From: Streptomyces sp. NBC_00461
Lineage (GTDB): Bacteria > Actinomycetota > Actinomycetes > Streptomycetales > Streptomycetaceae
Assembly (NCBI RefSeq): GCF_036013935.1
Contig: NZ_CP107902.1
Coordinates: 3,195,001-3,259,000, forward strand
Direction of reading: 5' to 3'
DNA length: 64,000 nt
Each line of letters starts with the position of its first letter. The stretch's first letter is position 1. A program made the translations under genes and the position numbers. This document shows, one piece after another, positions 33,330-42,532 of the stretch. Under the pieces are notes generated by a model. It ran no database searches. It worked only from the letters and a program-made list of their open reading frames with translations, and was not told the origin of the DNA.

Positions 33330-34448
33330 CTACTGCGGGTGAGTACACCGACCGTAGTGGCGGGCCAGCGTGTGGAACGCCTCCTTCGGCTCCCAGTGCC
33401 AGTCCGAACGGGGGTCGTCGGGGCGGTCCTTGACCGCCTTGGTGATGCTGTAGCTCGCCATGTCGAGGTCGTAGCGGGGACTGTCGGTGCGGTGGGGGGC
33501 GTCCGGGGTGACGAACTCGAACGCCATCGCCGCGTACAGGCCCATCGACTCGAAGACCGCCAACTGGTCGACCAGGTAGGCGGCCTGGGTGCGTTCGCTG
33601 CGCACCAGGTGCCCCTTGATCTCCTCCGGGTCCTTGTCGTGGTCGACGACGTCCCAGCCCATGCCGCCCGCCTCGGGGGCGCCCTTGTAGGTGCACGTAC
33701 CGAACTCGGTGATGGCGAGGGGCTTGCCCCAGCGCAGGTAGCGCCTCAACTCCCGTACGTAGTCGGCATGATGGCGGAAGTAGGAGTAGTAGTCGATGCC
33801 GACGATGTCGAAGAGCCGCCAGTCGACCTTGTCGTCCTGGGCTGCCGCGTAACTGAGGTTGCCGTGGAACACGGAGCGGCCGGCCGCGGCCGCCTTCGCG
33901 GTGAAGCGGTCGAGGCGGCGCTGCATCCGCACCGGGTCGAAGTCGCCGTTCAGCATGTTCTGTACGCGCTCCAGAACCGTCTTCCCCGGCACGATCCCGG
34001 GCACGAAGAGCCAGAACTCGCAGCCCACGCTGAAGTCGATGCTCGCGCCCTGCCGCCGCAGCCGCTCCGCGAAGCGGCCGCACTCGGCCAGGTGTTCCAG
34101 GATGTCCCGCTCCGGGGCGTCCGCCAGGGTCGGCTGGAGCCATACGTGCAGTCCACGCTCGGCGGCCTCGGCGGCGGTGGCCGTGAGGCGTTCGACGCCG
34201 TCGCCGGTGACGTCGACGGTGTCGGCGTGCAGCTCGCCGCGGATGGCGCGGATGTCCCGGCGCATCCGGGCGGCGCTCCACGCGGTCGCCGGCGTCTCAC
34301 CCTCACCGACCGTGTAGACGACACCGCGGTGCCGAAGGCCCCGGCCGGTGGCCTGGGTCGGCTGGGACGGCAGCACCGCCGCCGAGAGCCCGAGGGCCGC
34401 CGCCCCCGCCAGGAACTGCGCCCGATTGATCCCCTTCGTCTTCTCCAT
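33330..34448 (-). CDS. Exported TIM-barrel glycoside-hydrolase-like protein
   Basis: A 372-residue protein with an N-terminal export signal (MEKTKGINRAQFLAGAAALGLSAAVLPSQPTQA) that resembles a Tat signal but has only one arginine in the expected place. The mature part looks like a (beta/alpha)8 barrel: GVVYTVGEGET, ERGLHVWLQPTLAD, SIDFSVGCEFWLFVPG, VDWRLFDIVGIDYYSYF and PLAITEFGTCTY. The Glu in SVGCEFW and the Glu in AITEFG could be the acid/base and nucleophile of a clan A glycosidase. Similar proteins are sometimes labelled abortive phage infection proteins without evidence. The substrate is unknown. Confidence 0.65.
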   Translation of the reverse strand: MEKTKGINRAQFLAGAAALGLSAAVLPSQPTQATGRGLRHRGVVYTVGEGETPATAWSAARMRRDIRAIRGELHADTVDVTGDGVERLTATAAEAAERGLHVWLQPTLADAPERDILEHLAECGRFAERLRRQGASIDFSVGCEFWLFVPGIVPGKTVLERVQNMLNGDFDPVRMQRRLDRFTAKAAAAGRSVFHGNLSYAAAQDDKVDWRLFDIVGIDYYSYFRHHADYVRELRRYLRWGKPLAITEFGTCTYKGAPEAGGMGWDVVDHDKDPEEIKGHLVRSERTQAAYLVDQLAVFESMGLYAAMAFEFVTPDAPHRTDSPRYDLDMASYSITKAVKDRPDDPRSDWHWEPKEAFHTLARHYGRCTHPQ

Positions 34449-34521
34449 GCCCTCATCGTGGCGGCCGGGACCGGGCCCCGCCGTCCGCCGATGGTCTACG
34501 GCTCGGCAACCAAGGAATGAC

Positions 34522-35499
34522 GTGTGGCGTCGACCATGGGGAGGACGACCGGAGATCGCCGGCCGTCACCGACCGAAGGAGAGCAAGATCCTAGGCCGAC
34601 GCACCCTGCTCACCGCAGGCACCGCCACCGCCGCCGCGCTCCTGACGAGCGCACCCGCCCACGCCACCACCGACCACCCGCGCGAACCGAAGCGACTGGA
34701 TCAGCCGGCACAACTGGAACAACTGGCACGACTGGAGCGCCGACACGGCGCCCGGCTGGGCGTGTTCGCGCACAACGTCCGTACGAAGCGGACCGTCGCC
34801 TACCGGGCCGACGAGCGCTTCCCCATCTGCTCGGTCTTCAAGACCCTCGTCGCCGGAGCCGTCCTGCGCGACCTGGACCGGCACGGCGAGGTGCTCGCCC
34901 GCCGCATCCACTACAGGCGCGAGGACCTGGTGGACGGCGCCCCCGTCACGGGGACCGAGGAGCATCTGGCGAACGGCATGACGGTCGCCGAGCTCTGCGA
35001 CGCCGCCATCCGCTACAGCGACAACTCGGCGGCCAACTTCCTGCTCCGCCTGCTCGGCGGCCCCACCGCGATCACCCGCTTCGCCCGCTCGCTCGGCGAC
35101 GGGGTGACCCGCCTCGACCGGTGGGAGCCGGAACTCAACTCGGCCGAACCGGGACGCGTCACGGACACGACGAGCCCGCGCGCTATCGCCGGCACCTACG
35201 GCCGCCTGGTCGTCGGCGACGCCCTGAACCGCCCGGACCGCGACCGGCTCACGCACTGGCTGCTGAACAACACGACCGGCGACCACCGCATCCGCGCCGG
35301 GGTGCCCGCGTCATGGACGGTCGGCGACAAGACGGGCTCCGGTTCGTACGGCACCACCAACGACGCGGGCGTCGCATGGACCCCGGACGGCGCACCGGTC
35401 GTCCTCGCGTTCCTGTCGACGAAGCCGGCACCGGACGCCGCCTGGGACGACGCCCTGATCGCGGGGGCAACGGCCGCAGTCGTGGACGCCCTGGCCTAG
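34522..35499 (+). CDS. Class A beta-lactamase, exported
   Basis: A class A serine beta-lactamase. Active-site motifs are all present: SVFK (FPICSVFKTLV), SDN (IRYSDNSAANFLL), the omega-loop Glu in WEPELNSAEPG and KTG in VGDKTGSGSYG. A twin-arginine-like signal (GRRTLLTAGTATAAALLTSAPAHA) precedes the enzyme. GTG 34522 with AAGGA upstream gives a long 50-residue leader. A better-placed ribosome site (GAAGGAG, 34575-34581) lies directly before codon ATC at 34588, followed by the signal (LGRRT), as if an original ATG there had mutated. The start therefore remains unsettled. It would hydrolyse penicillin-type lactams outside the cell. Confidence 0.88.
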   Translation: MWRRPWGGRPEIAGRHRPKESKILGRRTLLTAGTATAAALLTSAPAHATTDHPREPKRLDQPAQLEQLARLERRHGARLGVFAHNVRTKRTVAYRADERFPICSVFKTLVAGAVLRDLDRHGEVLARRIHYRREDLVDGAPVTGTEEHLANGMTVAELCDAAIRYSDNSAANFLLRLLGGPTAITRFARSLGDGVTRLDRWEPELNSAEPGRVTDTTSPRAIAGTYGRLVVGDALNRPDRDRLTHWLLNNTTGDHRIRAGVPASWTVGDKTGSGSYGTTNDAGVAWTPDGAPVVLAFLSTKPAPDAAWDDALIAGATAAVVDALA

Positions 35500-35509
35500 G
35501 GCCCCGGCA

Positions 35510-35944
35510 CTAGAACCTCCGCACATACCGCTTCTGCCACGGCGTCTCCACCGCGTGCCGGTCGTAGTGGCGCCGTACGAAGTCCACCGCCTCCTCGGCG
35601 GGTACGCCGTCCAGGACCGCCAGACAGGCCAGCGCCGTCCCGGTGCGGCCTCGGCCGCCACCGCAGGCGATCTCGACGCGCTCGCCCAGGGCCCGTTCCC
35701 AGGCCTCGGTGAGCGCGGCGCGCGCGTCGGCGCGGTCGGCGGGCAGCCGGAAGTCCGGCCAGCGGATCCAGCGGAACTCCCAGGCGACGGGCGGCGGTTG
35801 CCTGCCGAGGAGGTAAAGGGCGTACGAGGGTGCGGGTGCGCCCGGTTCGAGGGGGCGCCGCAGTCCGCGGCCCCGGACCAGCCGTCCCGACGGCAGCCGG
35901 AGGACGCCGCGGTCCGTGGGCTGCCAGGTGTCCGTGTCCGTCAC
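35510..35944 (-). CDS. Protein-tyrosine-phosphatase-like protein
   Basis: A 144-residue protein whose C-terminal half has the P-loop RVEIACGGGRGRTGTALACLAVLDG, matching the C(x)5R(S/T)G phosphatase signature with Cys as nucleophile and Arg for phosphate binding. The residue before Cys is Ala rather than the usual His. A second half-conserved block is WQPTDRGVLRLPSGRLVRGRGLRRPL, and WPDFRLP could supply the general-acid Asp. GTG 35944 overlaps the GntR stop (GTGA), so the phosphatase and the regulator are translated together. The target is unknown. Confidence 0.8.
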   Translation of the reverse strand: MTDTDTWQPTDRGVLRLPSGRLVRGRGLRRPLEPGAPAPSYALYLLGRQPPPVAWEFRWIRWPDFRLPADRADARAALTEAWERALGERVEIACGGGRGRTGTALACLAVLDGVPAEEAVDFVRRHYDRHAVETPWQKRYVRRF

Positions 35945-36702
35945 CGGGTCAGCGTACGTGCCTCGATGCCCCGGAAGTGGTGTGCCATCGCGCGCTGGGC
36001 ACTCTCGGCGTCCCGCGCCCGCAGGGCCGTCACGATGTCCCGGTGGCGATGGACGGTCACCTCGGGTGCCGGGTCGTCGGTCCAGCCGCGGGCGCCCGCG
36101 ACCCTGCGGAACACGGTCCAGAAGGCGCCGAGCAGCTGGGGCACGAGCGCGTTGCCCAAGGAGGCGTAGAGCAACTCGTGGAACTCCCGGTCGAGTTCGG
36201 GAAACGGCCGGGCCGCCCCGACCGCCGTCTCCATCCGGGCCACCACCGCTTCCAGCGCGTCCAGCTCCGCCTCGGTGACCGTCCCCGCGATCCGCCGGAT
36301 CAGCCCCTCCTCCAGCACCTCGCGCACCTGGAGGATCTCGGCGAGCGCACCGGTGTCGTCGTCCTGCCGGGCGAGCGTGCGGAAGGTGAGACCGTCGATC
36401 AGAGGGGTGAGGGACGCCTGGCCGACGTAGGTCCCGTAGCCGTGTCTGATCTCCACGATGTCGAGTGCCTGGAGCGCCTTGAGGGCCTCGCGCACGGAGT
36501 TGCGGCTGACGCCGAGGTCCTCCATCAGCTCGGCCTCGGTGGGCAGCGGGGCGCCCGGCCGGAGTCCGCGGTCGAGGATCAGCTGCACGACCTCGCGCCG
36601 TATCCGGCTGTTCCCGGACTCCGTGTGCCGGGAGCGCCCGGACTCCCCGGGCCGGGAGTGCCGGGGCTCCCTGGGCTCCTTGTTCCTGGGCTCCGCGGAC
36701 AT
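35941..36702 (-). CDS. GntR/FadR-family transcriptional regulator
   Basis: About 253 residues. A winged HTH (REVVQLILDRGLRPGAPLPTEAELMEDLGVSRNSVREALKALQALDIVEIRHGYGTYV) is followed by an all-helical FCD effector domain (LQVREVLEEGLIRRIAG...ELDREFHELLYASLGN...HRDIVTALRARDAESAQRAMAHHF) with the Asp/His residues that usually bind metal. The N-terminal 40 residues are Arg/Glu/Pro/Ser-rich. MSAEPRN at 36702 is taken as start, though ATG 36741 is in frame. It is divergent from the oligopeptide-type ABC operon, which it probably controls; NanR-like sialic-acid regulators belong to this family. Confidence 0.88.
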   Translation of the reverse strand: MSAEPRNKEPREPRHSRPGESGRSRHTESGNSRIRREVVQLILDRGLRPGAPLPTEAELMEDLGVSRNSVREALKALQALDIVEIRHGYGTYVGQASLTPLIDGLTFRTLARQDDDTGALAEILQVREVLEEGLIRRIAGTVTEAELDALEAVVARMETAVGAARPFPELDREFHELLYASLGNALVPQLLGAFWTVFRRVAGARGWTDDPAPEVTVHRHRDIVTALRARDAESAQRAMAHHFRGIEARTLTR

Positions 36703-36827
36703 GCGCCGCATCGTACGCGCACCGGACGTCCCACGTCCCATGTCCGGCGCTGACGTGCGTCAACTCCCGCCATTTCGCACTGCCATTGGCTCGACCTCTG
36801 GCAGCTACGCCATTCGTGTAAGACCCC

Positions 36828-36856
36828 TTGACCGCCCTCCGGGCCCCTCCTATGGT
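36828..36856 (+). promoter_or_regulatory. Promoter of the ABC/aldolase operon
   Basis: TTGACC (36828-36833) and TATGGT (36851-36856) are spaced by exactly 17 bases, a good housekeeping-type promoter. Just past the expected start point lies the direct repeat GGACGTA/GGACGTC (about 36870-36883), a candidate operator for the divergent GntR protein. The transcript would have a leader of about 60 bases before GTG 36925. Confidence 0.65.
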
Positions 36857-36924
36857 CGCGGCTGACGGCAGGACGTAGGACGTCGTATCTCCTCACTCCG
36901 ATGGAACTCCCCGCTGGAGGAACC

Positions 36925-38523
36925 GTGCATCGCCGGACCTTCCTGAAGTACACCGGCGCGCTGGGTGCGGCCACGGCCGTCTCCGCGTCGCTGTCGGCCT
37001 GCTCGTCCGGGCCCCAGTCCACGAACGACACCGGCGGCGGGGGCGGCAAGGACCGCACACTGACCGCGGTCATCGGGTACGGCAACGACGGCACCTGGGA
37101 TCCCACGCAGACCGCGTCCGCCTTCTGCATGGCGGCCAACAACCACATCTACGAGGGCCTGCTCGACACCGACCCGATCTCCCGCAAGCCGTACGCCGCG
37201 CTCGCCACCGCGCTGCCGCAGGACCTGGACGCCACGTCCTGGAAGTTCACGCTGCGGGCCGGGGCCAGGTTCCACGACGGCAAGCCCGTCACCGCCGACG
37301 ACGTGGTGTTCGTCTTCGACCGGATCCTCGACCCGAAGACACAGACGCTCGCCAAGGGCTTCTTCGCGAGCTGGCTGAAGGAGGTCCGGAAGATCGACGC
37401 CCAGAACGTCGAGCTGGTGCTCAAGTTCCCCTTCCCGGACGGGGCTTCGCGGCTCACCCTCGCGAAGATCATGCCGAAGCACGTCTTCTCCGAACCGGGC
37501 GCCTGGGACAACGCCATCAGGGGGCTGGCGATCGGCTCGGGACCGTACCGCCAGAGCGCGCACCACCCGAAGTCGAACACCACCTTCGAGGCGTTCGCCG
37601 ACTACAACGGCCCCCGCAGGGCCGCCTTCAAGAAGATGAACTGGCTGACCATCGTGGACGCCGCCCCGCGCGTCGCCAAGATCTCGGGCTCCAGCGCGGG
37701 CGCGCAGATCTCCGACAACATCCCCTACGCCAATATCAAGCAGCTGGAGAGCGGCGGGCTGACGGTCGCCGGCGGGGCCGGCATGAACAACCTGTTCCTG
37801 ATGTTCGACACCAAGCACAAGCCCTTCGACGACGTACGCGTACGGCAGGCGCTGCACTACGCCATCGACACCGAGAAGATGGTGCAGGTCGCGCTCAAGG
37901 GGCACGGCAAGCCGTCGTCCTCGTTCCTGAACGAGGGCAACCCCGGCTACCGCCGGGCGAAGACCGTCTACGACTACGACCCCGAGAAGGCGAAGGCGCT
38001 CCTCAAGGCGGCCGGGGTCAGCGGACTGAGGATCAACATCCTTGCGGTGAACGTGAGTTGGATCGTCGACTGTCTGCCGACGATCAAGGCGTCCTGGGAC
38101 GCGATCGGCGTGCGGACGACCCTCTCCCCGCAGGAGACCACGGCCGTCTTCACCAAGATGGACCAGAAGCAGGACTACCAGGTCGTCGCCGCGGCCTCGA
38201 ACCCCAACCAGTTCGGCCTCGACGCCGACCTGATCATGCACTACAACTACGGGCCCACCAACCTGTGGATGCAGTACACGCGGTGGGCGGACAACTCCGT
38301 GGCCAGGCAGCTCTTCAAGGACATGGACCGGGCCACCCGGGAGCCCGACCCGGACAGGAAGAAGACGATGATCCAGGACTACATCGACGTCGTCGCCGAG
38401 CAGGCCGTGCTCTACCCGGTCGTCCACAACGAGCTGATGACCGCCTGGGACCCGCGCAGGCTCGGCGGCATAAGGGCACAGCCGTACCCCGGCATCAACC
38501 TCCTCCAGGCCAAGTGGGTCTGA
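36925..38523 (+). CDS. ABC transporter substrate-binding lipoprotein, family 5 (dipeptide/oligopeptide type)
   Basis: A 532-residue extracellular solute-binding protein. GTG 36925 follows GGAGGAA by 5 bases. The export signal has twin arginines (HRRTFLKYTGALGAATAVSASLSAC) and ends in a lipobox, so it is probably a Tat-exported lipoprotein. The fold is the SBP_bac_5 type: NNHIYEGLLDTDP, WKFTLRAGARFHDGKPVTADDVVFVFDRIL, FDDVRVRQALHYAID and LNEGNPGYR. This family binds peptides, nickel or, in the SatA/SiaE branch, sialic acid. Next to an aldolase and sialidase, a sialic-acid ligand is my inference. Confidence 0.92.
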   Translation: MHRRTFLKYTGALGAATAVSASLSACSSGPQSTNDTGGGGGKDRTLTAVIGYGNDGTWDPTQTASAFCMAANNHIYEGLLDTDPISRKPYAALATALPQDLDATSWKFTLRAGARFHDGKPVTADDVVFVFDRILDPKTQTLAKGFFASWLKEVRKIDAQNVELVLKFPFPDGASRLTLAKIMPKHVFSEPGAWDNAIRGLAIGSGPYRQSAHHPKSNTTFEAFADYNGPRRAAFKKMNWLTIVDAAPRVAKISGSSAGAQISDNIPYANIKQLESGGLTVAGGAGMNNLFLMFDTKHKPFDDVRVRQALHYAIDTEKMVQVALKGHGKPSSSFLNEGNPGYRRAKTVYDYDPEKAKALLKAAGVSGLRINILAVNVSWIVDCLPTIKASWDAIGVRTTLSPQETTAVFTKMDQKQDYQVVAAASNPNQFGLDADLIMHYNYGPTNLWMQYTRWADNSVARQLFKDMDRATREPDPDRKKTMIQDYIDVVAEQAVLYPVVHNELMTAWDPRRLGGIRAQPYPGINLLQAKWV

Positions 38524-38542
38524 GAACAACAGGAGCCCGCCC

Positions 38543-39505
38543 GTGATCACCGTCGCCCGGATCCTGCTCCGCCGCGTCGCCCTGCTCGTGCCGCTGATGC
38601 TCGGCATCGTGCTGTTCGTGTTCCTGGTGATGCGCTTCTCGGACGTCGACCCGGCGTCCGCGTTCTTCCAGGGCGCCAACCCCACCTCGCGGCAACTGCA
38701 CGACTTTCGCGAGCAGAACGGCCTTCTGGACCCGCTGCCCGTCCGCTACGTCCACTTCGTCGGCGCCCTGCTGCACGGCGACATGGGGACCAGCGCGCTG
38801 ACCCGCGCACCGGTCATCGACCAGGTCACGACCGCCCTGCCGCTCACCCTCCAGCTCACCTTCCTGGGCCTGGGCGTGGCGGTCGTCCTGTCGCTGGCCG
38901 GCGGAGTGACGGCGGCCATCTACCGCGACCGGCTCCCCGACCAGATCATCCGCGTGGTGTCGCTCACCGGAGTCGCCGCCCCCGGCTTCTGGCTGGCGCT
39001 GCTGATGATCCAGTACCTGGCGGTCGACCTGGGGTGGTTCCCGACCGGCGGCTACATCAACCCCGCCGACTCCTTCACCGGCTGGCTGAAGACGATGACC
39101 CTGCCCGCGCTCGCGCTGTCGCTGCCCGTCGCGGCCCAGCTGACGCGGATCGTCAGGACGTCGGTGGTGGAGGAGCTGGACCGGGACTACGTGCGTACGG
39201 CGGTCGGGAGCGGGCTTCCGCCGCGGGTGGTCGTCGGGCGCAACGTGCTGCGCAACGCCCTCATGAACCCACTGACCGTACTGGGACTGCGAGTCGGCTA
39301 TCTGCTGGGCGGTGCGGTCGTCATCGAGACGATCTTCTCCCTGCCCGGCATGGGCAAGCTGATGATCGACGCCGTGAAGAACGGCGACCCGGCCGTGGTG
39401 CAGGGCGTCGTCCTGACCACGGCGACCGGCTTCGTCGTGGTCAACCTCGTCATCGACATCCTGTACCTGCTGGTCAACCCGCGACTGAGGGATGCGACCG
39501 CATGA
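38543..39505 (+). CDS. ABC transporter permease (DppB-type)
   Basis: A 320-residue integral membrane permease with about six helices, starting with GTG behind AGGAG. Typical features are ILLRRVALLVPLMLGIVLFVFLVMRFSDVDPA at the N-terminus and the EAA-like cytoplasmic loop RTSVVEELDRDYVRTAVGSGLPPRVVVGRNVLRNALMNPLTVLGL. VIETIFSLPGMGKLMIDAVKNGD follows. Its stop overlaps the ATG of the next gene (ATGA). It forms one half of the membrane channel of the family-5 importer. Confidence 0.94.
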   Translation: MITVARILLRRVALLVPLMLGIVLFVFLVMRFSDVDPASAFFQGANPTSRQLHDFREQNGLLDPLPVRYVHFVGALLHGDMGTSALTRAPVIDQVTTALPLTLQLTFLGLGVAVVLSLAGGVTAAIYRDRLPDQIIRVVSLTGVAAPGFWLALLMIQYLAVDLGWFPTGGYINPADSFTGWLKTMTLPALALSLPVAAQLTRIVRTSVVEELDRDYVRTAVGSGLPPRVVVGRNVLRNALMNPLTVLGLRVGYLLGGAVVIETIFSLPGMGKLMIDAVKNGDPAVVQGVVLTTATGFVVVNLVIDILYLLVNPRLRDATA

Positions 39506-41493
39506 TCACGCAGTTCACGCGCAAGAACCTCACCGAGACGCTGTCCGGGCCCGGCGTCCGCCTGCGCGGGTGGCGCCGGCTGCCGCTGCTGTCGAAGGTC
39601 GCCGTCTGCTTCCTGGCCGTCGTGGTCCTCATGGCCCTGCTCGCGCCCCTGCTCGCGCCGCACGACCCGCTCGACCAGCAGACACCGGCCGACGGCACCG
39701 GGCACCCGTCCGCCGCGCACTGGATGGGCCAGGACAGCCTCGGCCGGGACATCCTGAGCCGGCTGATGTACGGCGCCCGCTGGTCGCTCGCCATCGGCCT
39801 GGGCGCGACCGCCCTCGCGCTGGTCGTGGGGGCGCTGGTCGGCGCGGTCGCGGCCACCTCCCGCAAGGCGCTCGACGAGACGCTGATGCGCTGCCTGGAC
39901 GTGGTGATGGCGTTCCCCGGCATCGCGCTCGCGGCGGTCCTGGTCGCGGTCTTCGGCGGCGGGATCACCGTGCTGATCTGCGCGATCGCGTTCCTGTTCA
40001 TGCCGCCGGTGGCACGGGTCGTACGGGCGAACGTCCTCGACCAGTACGGCGAGGACTACGTGACCGCGGAGCGGGTGATCGGCGCCCGGACGCCGCACAT
40101 CGTGCTGAAGCACGTCGCCGTCAACTGCGCCGCTCCGGTCCTGGTGTTCTGCACGGTGCAGGTCGCCGAGGCCATCGTCTTCGAGGCGTCGCTGTCCTTC
40201 ATCGGCGCGGGCGTCCGCCCTCCCGACCCGTCCTGGGGCAGCGTCATCGCCGACGGCAAGGACATGGTGCTCACCGGGGGCTGGTGGGCCACCGTCTTCC
40301 CGGGCCTGCTGATCCTGGTGACCGTCCTGTCGCTGAACATCCTGGCCGAGGGGGTGTCGGACGCGTGGGCGGCGCCGTCGGCACGGGAGATCGACGTCCG
40401 CGCGCACGACGACCGGCTTGAGGCCCCGGAGCCCGGCGGCGGCGAGGTGCTGCAACTGCCCGGCCTGACCGCCGCGGCCGCACGGCTGCGTTCGCGGGCC
40501 CGCGCCCTCCCCCACGGCGGCCAACCGGTACTGGCGGTGGAGAACCTCGCCATCGGCTTCGAGGCCCGGCACGGCGGGGTGGACATCGTCGACGGCATCA
40601 GCTTCGAGGTGCGCCCGGGTGAAGTCCTGGGACTGGTCGGCGAGTCGGGCTGCGGAAAGTCCCTGACCGCGCTGGCCGTCATGGGCCTGGAGCCGAAGGG
40701 CGCCAGGATCCGCGGCCAGGTCCGTTTCGGCGGGCGGGATCTGCTCGCCGAACCGATGCGGGTACGGCGGGGCCTGCTCGGCCACGAGATGGCGATGATC
40801 TACCAGGACGCGCTCTCCTCCCTCAACCCCGCGATGACGATCCGCGCCCAGCTCAAACAGGTCGTACGGCGGGGAGGACGCCGATCTCCCGCCGAACTCC
40901 TCACCATGGTCGGCCTCGACCCCGACCGCACCCTGCGCAGCTACCCGCACGAGCTGTCCGGCGGCCAGCGCCAGCGCGTACTGATCGCGATGGCCCTGTC
41001 CCGCGACCCGAAGCTGATCGTCGCCGACGAGCCGACGACGGCCCTGGACGTGACGGTGCAGGCGCAGGTCATGGAGCTGCTGCTGCGGCTGCGCGAGGAG
41101 CTGGGCTTCGCGCTCATCCTCGTCTCGCACGACCTGGCGCTCGTCGCGGACGTCACCGACCGGGTGGTGGTGATGTACGGCGGACAGATCGTGGAGACGG
41201 GCGTGACCGCCGACCTGGTGGAGGCACCGGCCCACCACTACACGCGCGGCCTGCTCGGCAGCGTGCTGTCCCTGGAGTCCGCGGCCGAGCGGATGACACA
41301 GATCAAGGGCGTCGTACCCTCGCCCACGGACTTCCCGGCGGGCTGCCGCTTCACCGACCGCTGCCCGCTCGCGACCGAGATCTGCCGGACCACCCCGCCG
41401 GACCTCCTGGGCACGGCGACCCACACGGCGGCCTGCCACCTTCCAGCGGTCGAACTCGTGACGTCGGAGTCGGAGTCGGAGGCAGTGAATTGA
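39502..41493 (+). CDS. Fused ABC permease (DppC-type) and ATP-binding protein (DppD-type)
   Basis: A 663-residue natural fusion. Residues about 1-295 form a DppC-type permease (WMGQDSLGRDILSRLMYGARWSLAIG, VVRANVLDQYGEDYVTAERVIGARTPHIVLKHV, IVFEASLSFIGAGVRPPDPSWG). A linker rich in Glu/Pro/Ala leads into an ATPase with Walker A VGESGCGKSLTA, signature LSGGQRQRVLIAMAL, Walker B LIVADEPTTALDVTVQ, and the oligopeptide-type Cys-rich C-terminus (PAGCRFTDRCPLATEICRTTPP). Such fusions are known in actinobacterial family-5 importers. No stop or frameshift lies at the junction. Confidence 0.93.
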   Translation: MITQFTRKNLTETLSGPGVRLRGWRRLPLLSKVAVCFLAVVVLMALLAPLLAPHDPLDQQTPADGTGHPSAAHWMGQDSLGRDILSRLMYGARWSLAIGLGATALALVVGALVGAVAATSRKALDETLMRCLDVVMAFPGIALAAVLVAVFGGGITVLICAIAFLFMPPVARVVRANVLDQYGEDYVTAERVIGARTPHIVLKHVAVNCAAPVLVFCTVQVAEAIVFEASLSFIGAGVRPPDPSWGSVIADGKDMVLTGGWWATVFPGLLILVTVLSLNILAEGVSDAWAAPSAREIDVRAHDDRLEAPEPGGGEVLQLPGLTAAAARLRSRARALPHGGQPVLAVENLAIGFEARHGGVDIVDGISFEVRPGEVLGLVGESGCGKSLTALAVMGLEPKGARIRGQVRFGGRDLLAEPMRVRRGLLGHEMAMIYQDALSSLNPAMTIRAQLKQVVRRGGRRSPAELLTMVGLDPDRTLRSYPHELSGGQRQRVLIAMALSRDPKLIVADEPTTALDVTVQAQVMELLLRLREELGFALILVSHDLALVADVTDRVVVMYGGQIVETGVTADLVEAPAHHYTRGLLGSVLSLESAAERMTQIKGVVPSPTDFPAGCRFTDRCPLATEICRTTPPDLLGTATHTAACHLPAVELVTSESESEAVN

Positions 41494-41512
41494 AGCCGTC
41501 GGAGGCCGTGAC

Positions 41513-42532
41513 GTGAACGCGATCATCGAACTGTCCGACGCCCACGTCGTGCACAAGGCGCGCAGCGGCGGCCTGTTCACGCGGGACAAGGTGTACGCCC
41601 TGACCGGCGCCGATCTCACCGTCGCGCCCGGCGAGACGGTCGGCGTCGTCGGCGAGTCCGGGTGCGGCAAGTCGACGCTGGCGAAGGTACTGGTGGGCGT
41701 GGTGCGGCCGACGTACGGCACGGTGTCCTTCCAGGGCCGCGACCTGTGGTCGATGACGCCCGCCGAGCGCCGGGCGGCCGTCGGCGGCAGCACCGGCATG
41801 ATCTTCCAGGACCCGTCGACGGCCCTGAACCGCCGCCTGCCGGTACGGCAGATCCTGCGGGACCCGCTGGACGTGCACGACCGCGGTTCGAGGACCCAAC
41901 GCGAGGAACGCGTAAGGGAGTTGATGTCCCTCGTGGGTCTCCCCCGCGCCCTCATCGACGCCCTGCCCGGACAACTGTCCGGCGGGCAGCGCCAGCGCGT
42001 CGCCATCGCACGGGCGTTGGCGCTGGACCCCCGCCTGGTGGTGGCGGACGAGCCGACGAGCGCACTGGACGTCTCGGTCCGCGCCCAGATCCTCAACCTC
42101 CTCCTGGACCTGAAGGAACGCCTGGGTCTGGCCCTGGTCTTCGTCTCGCACGACATCCAGACGGTCCGGCGGATGAGCGACCGTGTGATCACCATGTACC
42201 TCGGCCGGATCGTCGAGGAGTCCCCGGCCGCCGAGGTGAGCGACCGTGCCCGCCACCCGTACACCCGGGCCCTGTTCTCGGCGACCCCCGGCCTGCTGGA
42301 CCCCATCGACCCCATCCCGCTGACCGGGCCCGTCCCTTCGGCGACGCATCCGCCCAGCGGCTGCCCCTTCCGCACCCGCTGCTGGAAGGCGGACGACGCG
42401 TGCGCGGCGAGAATGCCGGACTTTTCGGACGCGTCGACCCGAACTCACCGTTTCCGCTGCCACCATCCTGTGCAGGAGGACGAGTCGACCCGCGACCTCG
42501 TACGTCAGAACCACCCCACGGAGCACCCATGA
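41513..42532 (+). CDS. ABC transporter ATP-binding protein (DppF-type)
   Basis: A 339-residue ATPase, starting with GTG at 41513 with GGAGG 8 bases upstream. Walker A is VGVVGESGCGKSTLAKVL, signature QLSGGQRQRVAIARAL, Walker B LVVADEPTSALDVSVR, switch His FVSHDIQTV. The oligopeptide-type C-terminal Cys cluster is GCPFRTRCWKADDACAA. Together with the fused permease-ATPase it makes the two nucleotide-binding halves of the importer. Its stop overlaps the ATG of the aldolase gene (ATGA), tying transport to catabolism of the imported compound. Confidence 0.94.
   Translation: MNAIIELSDAHVVHKARSGGLFTRDKVYALTGADLTVAPGETVGVVGESGCGKSTLAKVLVGVVRPTYGTVSFQGRDLWSMTPAERRAAVGGSTGMIFQDPSTALNRRLPVRQILRDPLDVHDRGSRTQREERVRELMSLVGLPRALIDALPGQLSGGQRQRVAIARALALDPRLVVADEPTSALDVSVRAQILNLLLDLKERLGLALVFVSHDIQTVRRMSDRVITMYLGRIVEESPAAEVSDRARHPYTRALFSATPGLLDPIDPIPLTGPVPSATHPPSGCPFRTRCWKADDACAARMPDFSDASTRTHRFRCHHPVQEDESTRDLVRQNHPTEHP

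Noticed and set aside
39298..42375. A 1025-codon open frame on the minus strand
   Set aside because: It is the complement of the fused permease-ATPase and DppF genes, has low-complexity Arg/Gly/Ala composition, and lacks domains. Long antisense frames are expected at this GC content.
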